Shown one piece after another: positions 46,021 to 56,959 of a stretch of 64,000 nt of DNA; the stretch's first letter is position 1; every line of letters begins with the position of its first letter. Made by a program: the position numbers and the translations under genes. A model generated the notes under the pieces. That model had not been told where the DNA came from. It worked only from the letters and a program-made list of their open reading frames with translations, and did not search any database. Source of the DNA: Amaurobius ferox (Eukaryota > Arthropoda > Arachnida > Araneae > Amaurobiidae); assembly GCA_951213105.1 (NCBI GenBank), contig OX578140.1, positions 123,249,649 to 123,313,648 on the forward strand, written 5' to 3'.

Positions 46021-47681
46021 ATAATTTAAGAAAAATAATTTGTTTAGTAAAATAATTGTTTATTTTAACTTGCACTATAAAAATAAAATAGTTTTATAGC
46101 TTTGATATGGAATCATCACAAGATGCAAGTGGATGCAAACTTATATGAACACTCAGCAATGCACTGGAAAATGAATTGAATGGTGCTAGTTTTTATTCAT
46201 AAAGTCGCACATCTTACAGAAATAAGCGAAAAAGTTGGCCCTAGAAAATATTGCTAAACCGAAGTACACACAGGAATTTTGGAAAATTCGTAGAGAATTT
46301 TTAATATTTTTGCTGGATTTTTCTTTTTTATTGAATTTTTAAAACTAGGTCAGCACAAAATATACGGAAAACATAAAAATTGGTGCAATTTGTATCAGGG
46401 TACTAGATTTGGCGCAGGTGCAATATCCCTGCAAAATTCTACTGAATTTCCAAAATCTGCGAAATTCATGATCTTAACAACAAATTCGTGACTTTTGTGA
46501 CCTAGTAGACACTCTGATATCAATGTTGCCAAATAAATGAAACTGTTGCCAAACTGATACTAAACTGATAAAAATGACATCTAATTGATAAAAATTCAAT
46601 ATTTTACAAAATTAATTTAAACTTTCTTGATAATCCCTGTTGTTTTGTGGAAATTATGAATTTAATATCTTAACCCATTTCTTCATCCGTCTGTCCATAA
46701 CATATGCTTGGTGAACAATTTTGTGACGAATTTTGCAGAATATCGCCAACTTTCCAATTTTTAAAAAATGTTACCAAATTGACAAAAATGTTGCTAAATT
46801 GATAATGATGCTAAATCCATAAAATTAATTGTGTTTTGTTAGGAGATAGTATTGTAATAATATTTTGTTAATGATGTCAGTCCAAGCATAACAAGAAAAA
46901 TTGTTGTTTAAAATGATCACAATTAGCATGTTATCTGGTACAGTTGTAAAATTTGAAAAAAAAAAAAAAAATATCACAAGCTACTTAAAAATGGATTTTG
47001 GTACGAGAAAGTAGAATTGAGCCACACTCCAGTCAATTTAATAATTAGTATAGTACATTGCCAATATTACAGCACTGTAATTAATGAAGCACCACAGATA
47101 CGAAATATAAATTTAATTCAAATTTATAATATGGAAATGTGCCATAAAAGGGTAATTACAGGGAAATCCTCTTAAGAACAATATCAACATAAAGAAAATA
47201 CATAGTTTAGTAAATTTTGATAATGTGCAGCTAGATTAATGAGCTAAATTATAAAAATCTTCGATACATCTTAGTGAGATATACTCTTGAAATGAGAAAT
47301 TGATTAAAAAATATTACTATTTTGAAAACATTAAAGATATATGTTGTATAACTGAAAACAGAAATTTAAAAATTATTACTAGTATGACAATTTGTGAACT
47401 TGTATAGTAAAATTAACACAATTACACTCAGTTCCTGCAAAAAGTGGTGGCTTTAATGGAGCCTCTATGACAAATATGTTGTGTCAATTATTGATTGTTT
47501 AATAGAAGTGGTCGCTCATGCAGCTTTCAGTGTATAATGCATTGTGGAAGTAGAAAAACCATTGTATTTAACAATCTACTTTCAAAACTATTCAACAGTC
47601 CGCTGATTTATCTTTCACAAATAAGGGAGCAAAAATCATGCTTTCTTTTCAAAAATCAAAGAATTCAAATAGGATAGTAAT
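46021..47681. other. Unassigned, with a relative of the 9.7-10.1 kb repeat
   Basis: About 46500-46880 has 'gccaaattgataaaaatgtt'-type words and 'ttttgttaggagatagtatt', similar in inverse sense to 9700-10100. The rest is AT-rich. The ORF at 47495-47677 lies downstream of the candidate exon below and on the other strand. Confidence 0.35.
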
Positions 47682-47741
47682 TCACTTTTCAGGCACGACA
47701 TCACCAAGCCATTTTAAATATGCAGGATTTCCATGTTGTAT
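47682..47741 (-). CDS. Candidate terminal exon of an unidentified minus-strand gene
   Basis: On the minus strand 'tatttgctgtttcag' is a consensus-like acceptor directly before 60 bases that read 'IQHGNPAYLKWLGDVVPEK' and stop at 47682-47684. The composition looks like ordinary protein, unlike the surrounding AT-rich DNA, and only this frame is open. The start phase cannot be checked because no upstream exon was recognised to the right. If real, this gene is convergent with the Lys/Ser-rich gene. A transposon fragment is the main alternative. Confidence 0.35.
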   Translation of the reverse strand: MQHGNPAYLKWLGDVVPEK

Positions 47742-48009
47742 CTGAAACAGCAAATACATAGTTTATGTATAAAGTTTATATAAGTTTTCATATGATAAAA
47801 TAACTGTTTAAAAATTCAAAACTAAGTATTGAGTTTTATTGTATTCACTCAGTCCTTGTTATAATATAACTTGTTAAAACTGCCACTTCATATTTTTTAC
47901 GATGCTTCAATGGTTCTGGTCAATTTATGTAGGAACTTATACTAACACCCCTTTTTAAATGTCAGACCATGAATATTTAATTCCTGATAATTTGCCACTT
48001 TTCCATTTT
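47742..48009. other. AT-rich DNA to the left of the large repeat
   Basis: If the exon at 47682-47741 is real, this is intron sequence of that gene. Confidence 0.25.
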
Positions 48010-48207
48010 AATATTAACAAAAAAGATCAATCATGCATAAAGCATTGATTATAAAACACTTTCCAACTAATTTTATTTAAACACCTATAAAATGCGATAC
48101 ATTATGACAATACTGCAACAGTTAATTATATTTAAAAATTTAAAACGTTATAAAAAAAAAAACTTAATTCAAATGACGTCATCGAAATATAAATTGCCTG
48201 GCTCTCT

Positions 48208-48541
48208 GTTGTTGTTGTTGAGACCCAGACCGTGTGACCTACCAGAAAGGTGTTGTTGTTGTTGAAACCCAGACCGTCCGACCTACCAGAAAGGTGTAAG
48301 GTACCTGTTTGGATAGCCGGGAAGTGCCAACCAATTTAGACCGGAACCCAGTGCGGGAGGCATCCACAGAGGCTGTACCCCCTTCCCCTACCACCAACCT
48401 CTCGGAAGGACTTACAGACCCACATGCTTAACGTGAGCATACTCCACGTGAACACAGTGGGAGCTTTGGCAGTGGTGGGAATCGAACCAGGGCCTATCGA
48501 GTGCAATTCCTGTGCGCTAATCACTGAGCTGTAGCGCCCTA
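48208..48541 (-). mobile_element. SINE copy 1 with tRNA-like head
   Basis: Minus-strand order: tRNA-like head (48539 to about 48470), body (about 48470-48310), tail ending 'ggtctgggtttcaacaacaa'. The tail unit is repeated once more at 48208-48255, so the 3' end is dimeric. 'cctggctctct' flanks it at 48197-48207 and 48542-48552. The paralogous repeat at 11.9 kb has no insertion there ('gccagcttctctatg'). The two ORFs that cover the region on the minus strand are by-products of its GC-richer sequence. Confidence 0.9.
48468..48539 (-). other. tRNA-like Pol III promoter head of SINE copy 1
   Basis: Reads 'gggcgctacagctcagtgat' with an A-box-like 'ctcagtgattagcgc' and a perfect B box 'ggttcgattccc', followed by a short acceptor-like remnant. 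It resembles a tRNA gene in the 5' half and T-arm but runs straight into the SINE body. Likely drives Pol III transcription of the SINE (established for tRNA SINEs; inferred here). Confidence 0.8.
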
Positions 48542-48769
48542 CCTGGCTCTCTTTTGTTGTTGTTGAGACCCAGACCGTCCGACCTACCAGAAAGGTGTAA
48601 GGTAACTGTATGGACGGCCGGGAAGTGCCACCCAATTTAGACCGGAACCCAGTGGGGGAGGCATCCACAGGCACCGTACCGTCCTTCCCCTACCACCAAC
48701 CTCTCGGAAGGACTTACGGACCCACATGTTTAACGTGATCGTACTCCGCATGAACACGGCGGCATTTGT

Positions 48770-48815
48770 GGTAGCGTGCAAATCTAGCGCGCAAACCACG
48801 GGGATATCGCACCCG
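48770..48815 (-). other. Degenerate tRNA-like segment between the 5S head and the SINE body
   Basis: 'gggtgcgatatccccgtggt' followed by 'ttgcgcgctagatttgcac' aligns with the start of the tRNA-like head of copy 1 ('gggcgctacagctcagtgat', 'tagcgcacaggaattgcac'). The B box has been lost. Copy 2 is therefore 5S + tRNA-like + body, a compound promoter. Confidence 0.55.
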
Positions 48816-48820
48816 AGATG

Positions 48821-48937
48821 GCCAACAGCACGCGGTGTTCCGAGGTGGTCACCCACCAAGTACTAACCGCGCCCGATGCTGCTTGACTTCGGTGATCTAA
48901 CGAGAACCGGTGTTTTCAGCACGGTACGGCCGTTGGC
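48821..48937 (-). rRNA. 5S rRNA-derived sequence (SINE head, not a 5S gene)
   Basis: 117 bp that begin 'gccaacggccgtaccgtgct' and end 'cgcgtgctgttggc', spanning the whole length of 5S rRNA (about 120 nt) with paired ends 'gccaac'/'gttggc'. The internal Pol III control region is well kept ('caagcagcatcgggcgcgg', 'ggttagtacttgg', 'gggtgaccacct'), with a one-base deletion after 'cttgg' and substitutions such as 'cgttagatcac'. No T-run terminator follows; the sequence continues into the SINE. So it is a promoter head of a SINE3-like element and not a functional rRNA gene. Confidence 0.85.
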
Positions 48938-50000
48938 CCTACCTGGCTCTCTGTGTAAAAGCAGTAAATATTTCATTCATTACGGTACTACAATAATTTA
49001 TTTTACTTAAAACCATGGAGGTAAAAGTAATTTAACTCTATTCATAAAACTTCATCGAAGAAGTCTGCCATTAAATCGTCTGTTTCTCTATGTAAAATCG
49101 ATGAATGTTTCATTCATATCATTGCAGACTCCTGAGCAAAATAATTTTGCGTTAAAGAAATTCAGCAATTCTTATACAACTCATCTTACAGCCTAATCTG
49201 TTTACATTCTCCATAAGTGGGAAAATTAGGTTTCGTTGTAGAAATAATCAAAGTTTGATGATCCTTTAAACTCAAATATATTGTAATTGTGTTGTTTCAG
49301 AACACAGATGCACAGAAATTAAGCAAAAATAAAGAGGTTTTAGAATGGATACAACACTAAATTTAAATTAAAAAGAACTTTAAAAATCATGATTTTGACA
49401 CAAGATGAATGGCATTGATCATTTAAACTCAAATATATTGTAATTGCGCTATTTCAGAATACAGAAATTAAGCAAAAATAAAAGCGATTGTAGGACAGAC
49501 ATCAAACACAAATAAAAAAGAATTTTAAAAATAACGATTTTGACACAAGACAGATGTCATATTTTATTTTGAAGTGTGTCACATGATCTCTTCATATAAT
49601 GGCCATGTGATCTCTTCATATAAAGGGTTTAATTATTATTTTAATTTTTATTTAAAAACTACTGAATATATTTTGCTGAAAAGTTTTTTATATACTTTTT
49701 GGGATAATTTGAATATTTCCTAAAACTTTCAAAGCGATTTGTGAATTTTAAATTCGCTTAAAAAATGTTTGAAAAATTAGGTTCCATAGGGTTCAATGTA
49801 TTTCATTTTTTCAACCCGGGTTCAATCCAAAACTAATTGGGTGATATTATTCATTTATATTCCCATAGGTCCCACAGACCATCTGAACAGCATACTAAAA
49901 TTTCATTTTGGTAAAGTCATTTTTACGGCAGTTATCGTGCTGACAGACAGACAGAATGAACAAAGTCATAAGCACTTTTCAATTATGTTGTAAAGTGTTA

Positions 50001-50754
50001 AAAATTATATCTGTCATGCATTTAAGCGATTATTGAGAATCCTTTTTAAAGTTTAAAATTAATTTAGTTCGGCATTGAATGTATGTGGATGACTTGAGAT
50101 GACTAAGGGAAGATTTTTTGCAACAGAAGGAAGTAATAAACAATTTCCAAAAGGTAACCAATTTGAAAAAATTAAATGCAAATGCATAGAATTTTTTTCA
50201 TCAGTATTATGTACACAAGACTTCAAAATTTTCATTTTTATGCTTCAATGCAATATACAGAAGGCATAAAATTTAATATAATGTTCTGTTTCATAATGCA
50301 AAATAAATACATGTAGTTTCATCCAATGCATGTAGTTTCATAAATACATGCATTGTGATTTAATTTAATTTAACAAATACAAAATATTCTCAGAGTTAGA
50401 AATTGAATTTAAAGTATAACAGCAAGTAATTAACTTTCTTTTCTATCAATATATTACAATATTGACATATATCAATAGACAACTGGTGAATGACTACCAA
50501 TGTGACTCCATTTGATTCATTAACCTGTTTATTGTATCAAAATTTTAGATCTCAGAGGGTGACAGAGAAAGAGTTCAGATGAAGTTATCAATAAAAATAG
50601 CAATGACAAGATTTTAAATAATAGAAGGAAGAGATGTGAAAATAAATCCCCAAAAGTAAACAGTTTGAAAAAATTATATAAAAAAAAATCATGCAAATTG
50701 TGCATTGACCAAAAAACAATAACAACAACAAAAAAAAAAAACATTTTCAATTAC
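50001..50754. other. Unassigned, with a small direct duplication
   Basis: Blocks near 50125-50195 ('aacagaaggaag..ataaacaatttccaaaaggtaacc..tttgaaaaaatta') have a diverged relative at 50618-50680. Otherwise AT-rich. Confidence 0.35.
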
Positions 50755-51439
50755 TTAACCCTTTCCGGACGTTTGACGCACCTGCACATTGACTGCGAAC
50801 TTGCATTCAAGGACGACTGTCACGCATCCACGCTGAGGAAAAATTTACCCTAAAAGAAGACGGTCATGGGAGCATGTGTTCATATGGAACATTTTTATTT
50901 GAATTTATTTGTCAACTAGATGGCATTAAATATCCATGTGAACAACTCCAATGTATTTTGCATATACTTGATCTTGGCATAGGGGGGGATCGAATGAATT
51001 ATTTCTCCATCTGGAGCAGTGAAACGTGGTTTTGTAATATAAACAAACAGAGCACTTCTCGTAACATCTACTGTTTTAGAATTGAGTTTCAGTTTAGTTT
51101 TGTTTTTCGCTTTATAATTTCGTTGGCGAATCATATAAGAGAGTTTTTTTTTTTAAGTTTGGGTTTTAGAAGAATACGCGACAGTGAAATTATTAGGTTA
51201 TTTCAGATAAAAGAATGGCTGGTCCAGGACGTTTTCTTTCTGTAGAAGAATACACTCATGATAAATGAACCGAGCAGTAATGAAGTGATGCAGATAGTAA
51301 AGATTCGTGGAACTGTGGTATTTCTGAAGATGAATATGAAAATGTAAGTGATTCTTCAGATTCTGAGCATACTATTATTGCAATGCCACCAGCTTTAGTA
51401 GCTGTTTCTGCGAATGATGTTTTTGGACAGGAGGCTTGA
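50755..51439 (+). mobile_element. piggyBac-like transposon, 5' part
   Basis: Starts with TTAA at 50755-50758 followed by 'ccctttccggacg', the pattern of piggyBac ends. The subterminal region ('ctgcgaacttgcattcaagga', 'cacgc..ccacgctgaggaaaa..taccctaaa') matches the end of the MITE at 57921-58616 in inverse orientation. A transposase start lies at 51215. The right end with a second TTAA was not recognised, so the element is truncated or its end has decayed. Confidence 0.75.
51215..51439 (+). pseudogene. piggyBac transposase N-terminus, broken
   Basis: One frame opens 'MAGPGRFLSVEEYTHDK', meets three stops within seven codons, and continues 'SDADSKDSWNCGISEDEYEN' and 'VSDSSDSEHT' to a stop at 51437. 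An 'R-x-L-S/T-x-E-E' start followed by an acidic Ser/Asp/Glu stretch is typical of piggyBac N-termini. The catalytic DDD core does not follow in recognisable form. Confidence 0.6.
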
Positions 51440-52918
51440 AAGATCTGAATTCTTTTGAGCTAAAGAAATCCTAATTGCTTTAGCCATGCTTTTCTGCACA
51501 ATTAATAAAAATTTATTGGAATAGATAAAAAAAAAAGATGTCATCAAAAGTGCATTTGCTAGAAGAAAATTCGGTCTACTAAAATTTTGTTAAATATAGA
51601 AAGTATGTTTTTAAGGATTCCTGAAATTAATGAGAGCTGATTTTTGGCAAAATACAAAGAATATTATTATAGAAGATAAAACTTTATTTAAGGCCTTCTG
51701 ATTGTCCTCTTTAAATACTTTTCTCGGTAAACCAGATTTTTTTTTATATCCGGGAAAATATACACATTTTTTAAAGGACTTTGATGGAATTCCAGCATTA
51801 AAAACATTTCTCAATAAAATCCTATTACTTGGGATGAACATGAGTATTTTGAACCAAAAATTGGCCCTAAGAAAAAAAAAATTCCATTGAAGTATATTTA
51901 TGGGTTTTTAACATGTTTCATTTATTAATTAGTAATTTATAAAAGAGTTTACTAATATAGAGGAAATTTTTATTTACACACGATAGCTGATATATTTTGT
52001 TTTATTTTTAAATATTTTAAATTTTTTCAATCTTTTTGCATCCACTGATATTTTTATATTTATTGTGTTTTCTATGCTCGGATATTATCTTTCCAACATA
52101 TTGTTAATGAAGCTGAGATATATGTTTAGGGTAACGAAATTCATTTTTATTTATTTAAGTATTTAGAATTATAAGGCTCATTAGAAATACATTTGAAGAG
52201 CATAAATTAGAATTTGATATATTTGCACCCAAAGTTGCATATCTAATTTCAATTAAAAATGAACATCTTTCTCATCTTAATTTTATTAAAAGTACTTATT
52301 AATAAGTTTTAATTTTATTAAAAGTACTTATTAAAAGTACTCAAAAATATTTTTAGATATTGAAAATACATTTGAATAAAGTTAGCATGGAAAGGTTCCA
52401 ATATAGACTAGAATAATTCAAAATGTGCTGTATCCTAAAATTATGCGATTTACAAAATAAATGTATATATTTCCCTCTTTTGTTAAGACTTTTCACTTTC
52501 ATTCCTAAAAAAGTGGTTTTCGATTTATTTAAAAAATAAAGTTGATCATTTTCAAATCAAGGCTGAAGATACTATATCAATTTTGTATGCTTCTTGTATT
52601 GTAATATAAAAACATACTTATTTTACATTTTATTTATAAAAATCCTGGATTTTTAAATCCCTTAATAATTAATAAAGTTTTTGAAACCCCCCCCAAAAAT
52701 TTTGTTAAACGAATGTGTCCACTAAATTTCAAGCCCTATTTCAAACCTTGCATATATAAAATGTTGCCGTTCAGAGTCAAAATGTTGTAAAGTCACAAAA
52801 ACATTTTACTTAAATAAATGTATTATGCACACTGCTCATTTACATTCTTTAATTAGGTAATGTGTTTGTATTTTTGCTTAGATTAATGGATATTTTGGAT
52901 GCCCATTTAGAAATAATA
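51440..52918. other. Unassigned, possible transposon remnants
   Basis: At about 51800-51890 a frame reads 'ITWDEHEYFEPKIGPKKK', which looks protein-like but is too short to assign. The remainder is AT-rich. Confidence 0.3.
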
Positions 52919-52920
52919 TA

Positions 52921-53690
52921 CAGGGTCTTTATAATTAAAAGTTCCACTTTGAAATAGCCATAAAAGGAAAACTACTGGACAGAATGCTATCAAACTTGGT
53001 AATAGATTACATGAGGTCATGGGATTTTATTTTCCGCAAAAAAAAAAAGTTCAAAAATTCACCATCAGCGGGGAATGGTACTGTATGCAATATTGTTAAA
53101 CAAAATAAGACATGAAGACATCGGTTTAAAAAGTTTTTAATCATTTCTAAAACGTGTTACAAATCATGTTCAATGTGGCTTCCACCATTTTCTGAAATCA
53201 AGTTAAATCGCATTACTGCGTTCTCAACAGTAGCTCTTAGCATATCAGAAGGAATGTTATGGACATGTCGGTGTATCGCATTTTTCAATTCTGCCAAGTT
53301 GTTTATGTTATCACCATAAACAGTGGCTTTGAGGTAACCCCATAGCCAGAAGTCACAGGGGTTGAGGTCTGGTGACCAGGGTGGCCAAGAAATGGGGAAG
53401 TGTCGGCTTATAATCCGGTCATCTGTGAAATGTTACTTAAGTAACTGTTTGACACATGTACCAATGTGAGGTGAAGCCTCGTTCTGCATAAAAATCGTGG
53501 TATCTAAAATGCTACATTGCTGAAGTTTAGGTATCACAAAAAGTCTTAACATCGACTCTAAGCGAGTAGCAGTCACAGTGCTAGTCACATGCCCAGCTGT
53601 CGATTGCTCTTCAAAGAAAAATGGTCCAATTATGACACTAGCTGTCATACCACACCAAACAGTGACTTTAGGAGAATATATATATATATA
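52921..53690 (-). mobile_element. Mariner/Tc1-type element, truncated
   Basis: The 3' end reads, on the + strand, TA then 'cagggtctttataattaaaa', fitting a mariner terminal inverted repeat with TA target. The transposase C-terminal half lies inside on the minus strand. The 5' half is missing; the frame runs into a (TA)n tract at 53678-53690. Confidence 0.8.
53158..53688 (-). pseudogene. Mariner transposase, C-terminal half
   Basis: The frame reads 'SPKVTVWCGMTASVIIGPFF' near the break, then 'IFMQNEASPHIGTCVKQLLK', an in-frame TAA, and 'HFPISWPPWSPDLNPCDFWL' with 'WGYLKATVYGDN', ending 'GGSHIEHDL' and TAA at 53158. This is the central and last part of the DDE/D catalytic domain: the 'PDLNPCDFWLWG' block keeps the third acidic residue, while the second position, usually 'QDGA/QDNA', reads 'QNEA', so the catalytic Asp is lost. 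One stop plus the N-terminal truncation make it inactive. Confidence 0.9.
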
Positions 53691-56013
53691 ATTTACTTTT
53701 TAGTACAAGTTTGAATTCAAAATTATATATATATATATATACATACTGGAGTTGAAATGACTTCGCAAACTTGGTAAGGATGGTTTTCCCTGTAATAAAT
53801 AATTTTATTACATAAGTATGTACATTTAATAATTAATCACATAAAAGTTATATTTGATTTATATACATGATTCACATTCAATTTACTTGTAATTTTGTTA
53901 ACAAACTTTACCGATTCTATAACAACTAGATCCATAACGCTGAAGCTACAGAAAAGTGAACACCAAAAAATTTAGCACTCACTCTGAACATTATTGGGTC
54001 TCTGACCTTCAGAAAGTTCACCATTGTTACAGGAGTGTAGCAATTCAGAAATTATAGGGGGAAGCTTAAGTAATTTCATACCCAAACATCCATAATTGCT
54101 AATCTAGGAAATTAATTAATAATTATAATAATAATTAAAATTCTGATTTATTTATACAACATTTTTATACAAAATCTTATGTGAAGGGCTATTACATATG
54201 GCTAATGTACAACAAAAAACTTATTTTCGGTATTCAATTTATCAAAGTTATTTATAAGGGAGTAATTTTAAAATTAATTATTTTATGAAATAAATAATAG
54301 TGCAGAATATTGAAACTGTAAAGTTTTGCTAGTAGTTTAGTAAAATGTACTTAGAAATCTTGTGCACTTAGTCCCCATTGTGCTAAAAAATTCTGCAAAT
54401 TCCTCTTACATCACTTTAAAGCCTAAGGAACGACCAAATTCCGCTACTCTTAAGTGAAGCTGCACTTTGAGAAAAATGACTATGACACTACAATGTGACT
54501 TGTGTGTACATGTATGATATGACATATAATCTGATTGGAGTTACTGGTTACATGGACCAGTCAGCATGATGTCAGAGAAAAGATTTTAAAAATGGATATT
54601 ACACTTCCCTATTGTTTGAACCAGCTGGACTCAAGTTATTTTGTTTATTCTTACTGACTATATCCTCCTCCACTGAAAATATTAAAGAGATACAAAAGGA
54701 TCATTCCATATCAAATTACCACACACAAAAATATGACATTTTTAACCCGACCAACACAGATTTTTTTTAAACTTGGCTATTTTGTTGTCCACTCATATAT
54801 AAGATGCTTTATAAAACTTTAGCCCCCAATTTTCATTAGTTTTTTATTTACAAAAAAAGTTTGGAAAATCTGGTAATTTTGCATGATTTTTGACACATTC
54901 AAACGTCTGTATATTTTGACCTTATCCACAGATTGTGCTGAAATAAGGCTTATTTTGTAGCTTAAGATATGCCCTTTCTTGAAACATGTCTTATGACCTT
55001 GTAAATGATATTTTTCATTTCAAGGTTACTTGATTTGACCTTTGACATCAATGGCAAAAAAGGCGTATCTTTAATATTAAAAAAAAATATTTTTTGTTGA
55101 TACACTATTTATTTTTATTATATAAAAATTCAAGTTGAGAAAACCAGGGGCCGATAGTGAAAAAAATTCTAAATAAATATATTATGTTATATGGGCAGCT
55201 ATTATGTTATATGGTCAGCTATTAAAGAAATGTTGGAAACCCACACAAAATCATAACTGAATAAATAATTCTTAAATAAACATCATTATTTCAAATCTTA
55301 AAATTGAACAAAAAAGTAAATAAATAAAAAATTATATGCACATTAGTAAATGTTTATAACTTTTAGTTAAGTATAATGATGTTTATTTGGTGTGTCCAAA
55401 AATGTGCTTTCCCTTGATTAGAACTATGATTGACAAGTTACCCACAGTTTGAAGCGATACAGAGGGATGGTCTTTACAGCCGACTGAGTGCTAGAGGGGA
55501 TATCCCTCTGGACACACCTGTTCCTGGAATACAAGCATGAAAGTTGAAGGCAAAACATCCCACACAGGTTGAAGGTATCTACTCTAGGACAGCCACTTAC
55601 TGCTGGAAAAATATTCGAATGGTCAGTTGCATTGGAAAGAAAAATGAACCAGTTGTAGAAATCAAAGCAGAATTTACTATTGCTTATGCCAGAAAAAGGT
55701 GTTTAGGTCAACATTTAATATTGAAAACTGTAATTAAATATTTTTTACACACTTTTATTCGACTTCGATCAGAGTGAACAGGGCATTTCAAAAAGATTAT
55801 ATGACTCAATGCACCTTGAACAATGGGTTGCAGGCCTGTAGTTCCCGAAATGTTTCAAATAAGATACACTTTCAGATTATAACAGTTTTGATCACGCGAC
55901 ACTTTCTACTAAAAAAGCACACATTTTAATTTTTTATACTAGCCTGTCATGGACCAGCAATACACATTATAAGTCAAAAACTTTAGAAGTCAGAAAGCTC
56001 GAATTTAGTATAT
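53691..56013. other. Unassigned, simple repeats and a MITE-like end
   Basis: Holds (TA)n tracts at 53678-53745. At about 54698 'ggatcattccatatcaaatt' is like the foldback-family end at 8.4 kb and may begin a degraded copy (to about 55050). The ORF at 55544-55777 is protein-like in composition, but I cannot place it and it may be a transposon fragment. Confidence 0.35.
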
Positions 56014-56581
56014 AGTTGCAGAGGTGTAATAATATCTCACTTGCGTCCCCAGTCTTATATTTCATCTCTATCACAGACCAAATGGTGCCATTGGTTTGTT
56101 TTCTCCAGAAGATGGCGATCAATATTCCTTACCTGACATCATTGTATGGTTGCTAGAATTTCGAGTCAGAAGAAGGGTTGCCAGATTTGGCAATTTATAG
56201 CCAATTTGGCAACTTCCGGAATGTTCCAGAAACTTCACAAAATAACGATTAGTCTAGGAGATATTAGATAATTCTGGAAATATCTGCAGAGATATTTCCA
56301 GAATTTTCTATAGAGAGACTATAAAAAGGACCCATCACTCCGTTGGGAGTGCAGTTGATGAGTTGACAAGATACAAGCTACAGTGAATTGTGACTTTTGT
56401 CAATGTTTTGAGAATATTATCATTTATTTTATCTAATTAGTAGAGCATTTAAGTGCTGTTTGATTGTATACTGGTTCTGTTTAATTTGTGCTTGTGAATA
56501 AATGTAAGTTATCCAGAAACTTGGACTCATTCTTGTATCCTGCGTATACACCCATGATTCTAGAGGATATGTTTTGTAACA
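56014..56581 (+). repeat. 5' LTR
   Basis: Aligns with 58702-59301 nearly throughout ('tcttatattt..tctatcaca', 'aggagatattagataattctgg', 'ttttgtcaatgttttgagaat', 'aagtgctgtttgattgtata'), ending 'gtaaca'. The first bases read 'agttgcag' where the other LTR has 'tgttgcg', so the terminal TG is mutated. An AATAAA is seen near the end ('gtgaataaatgtaag'). Confidence 0.8.
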
Positions 56582-56586
56582 AATTG

Positions 56587-56870
56587 ATGTCAGAAGTGGG
56601 GTTTCTGGAAACTTGGCAAGTGTATATGGTAGTGACTAGAAAAGCGATGGAGGAACAGATGAAAGAGATGGTGGTTTTGATTAAAGCTATGAAAGATGAG
56701 ATGAAAGCCAGACAAGATGAGATGATGACTTTGATGAAAGCCAGACAAGAAGAAATTATGGCTTTGATGAAAACTAGACAAGACACGATGAAAGCTGGAT
56801 AAGACGAGATGAAAGATGCTATGAAAGTCGGACAAGAAGCTATGGCAAGAAATTTTCTGCTTCTCACCTG
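56587..56870 (+). pseudogene. Gag N-terminal fragment with coiled-coil repeats
   Basis: An open frame with repeats of 'MKARQDEMM'-type units ('DEMKARQDEMMTLMKARQEE') interrupted by a stop at 56800-56802 and continuing 'DEMKDAMKVGQEAMARN' to about 56870. Such Lys/Glu/Gln/Met repeats are common in gag N-termini of Ty3/gypsy elements of arthropods. No capsid or zinc knuckle follows; the frame is joined by a deletion to the integrase region. Confidence 0.6.
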
Positions 56871-56959
56871 AAACAAAATGGTATTAGGCACTGTGGGATT
56901 CCCTGCATTTGAGGAATGGAGTAGTATACCGTAAATAAGAGATCGATGATGGAAAGAGC

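Larger units (their letters stand above)
48553..48941 (-). mobile_element. SINE copy 2 with 5S-rRNA-like head
   Basis: Minus-strand order: 5S-like head (48937-48821), degenerate tRNA-like segment (about 48815-48770), body (about 48770-48640) and tail ending 'gtctcaacaacaacaaaa'. Body and tail are nearly identical in layout to copy 1 (shared 'acgttaa.catgtgggtc', 'aagtccttccgagaggttgg', 'tggatgcctcc', 'actgggttccggtctaaatt'). The target repeat 'cctggctctct' is found at 48542-48552 and 48942-48952. Confidence 0.9.
48010..50000 (+). repeat. Large dispersed repeat, copy B, carrying two SINEs
   Basis: Co-linear with 11725-12540. Two SINEs interrupt it at 48208-48941. It also has internal partial duplications: 'tctctatgtaaaatcgatgaatgtttcattc' -like and 'tgatca(c)tttaaactcaaatatattgtaatt' blocks occur twice (48960-49120, 49255-49455). 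The right end has 'gacagacagacagaatga' and 'aaagtgttaaaaatt'. Confidence 0.7.

Noticed and set aside
48336..48859. Two overlapping minus-strand ORFs (112 and 91 residues)
   Set aside because: They lie entirely in the SINE pair and read the same body twice; open frames follow from its lower AT content.
48821..48937. A functional 5S rRNA gene
   Set aside because: It lacks a T-run terminator, has a deletion in the conserved region, is followed directly by SINE body and is bounded by a target duplication.
55544..55777. A small gene of 77 residues
   Set aside because: Protein-like composition but no recognised family, splice context or promoter; neighbours are transposons.
56488..56835. Several overlapping ORFs on both strands, including His/Ser-rich minus-strand ones
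   Set aside because: They are shadows of the repetitive gag frame and the LTR end.
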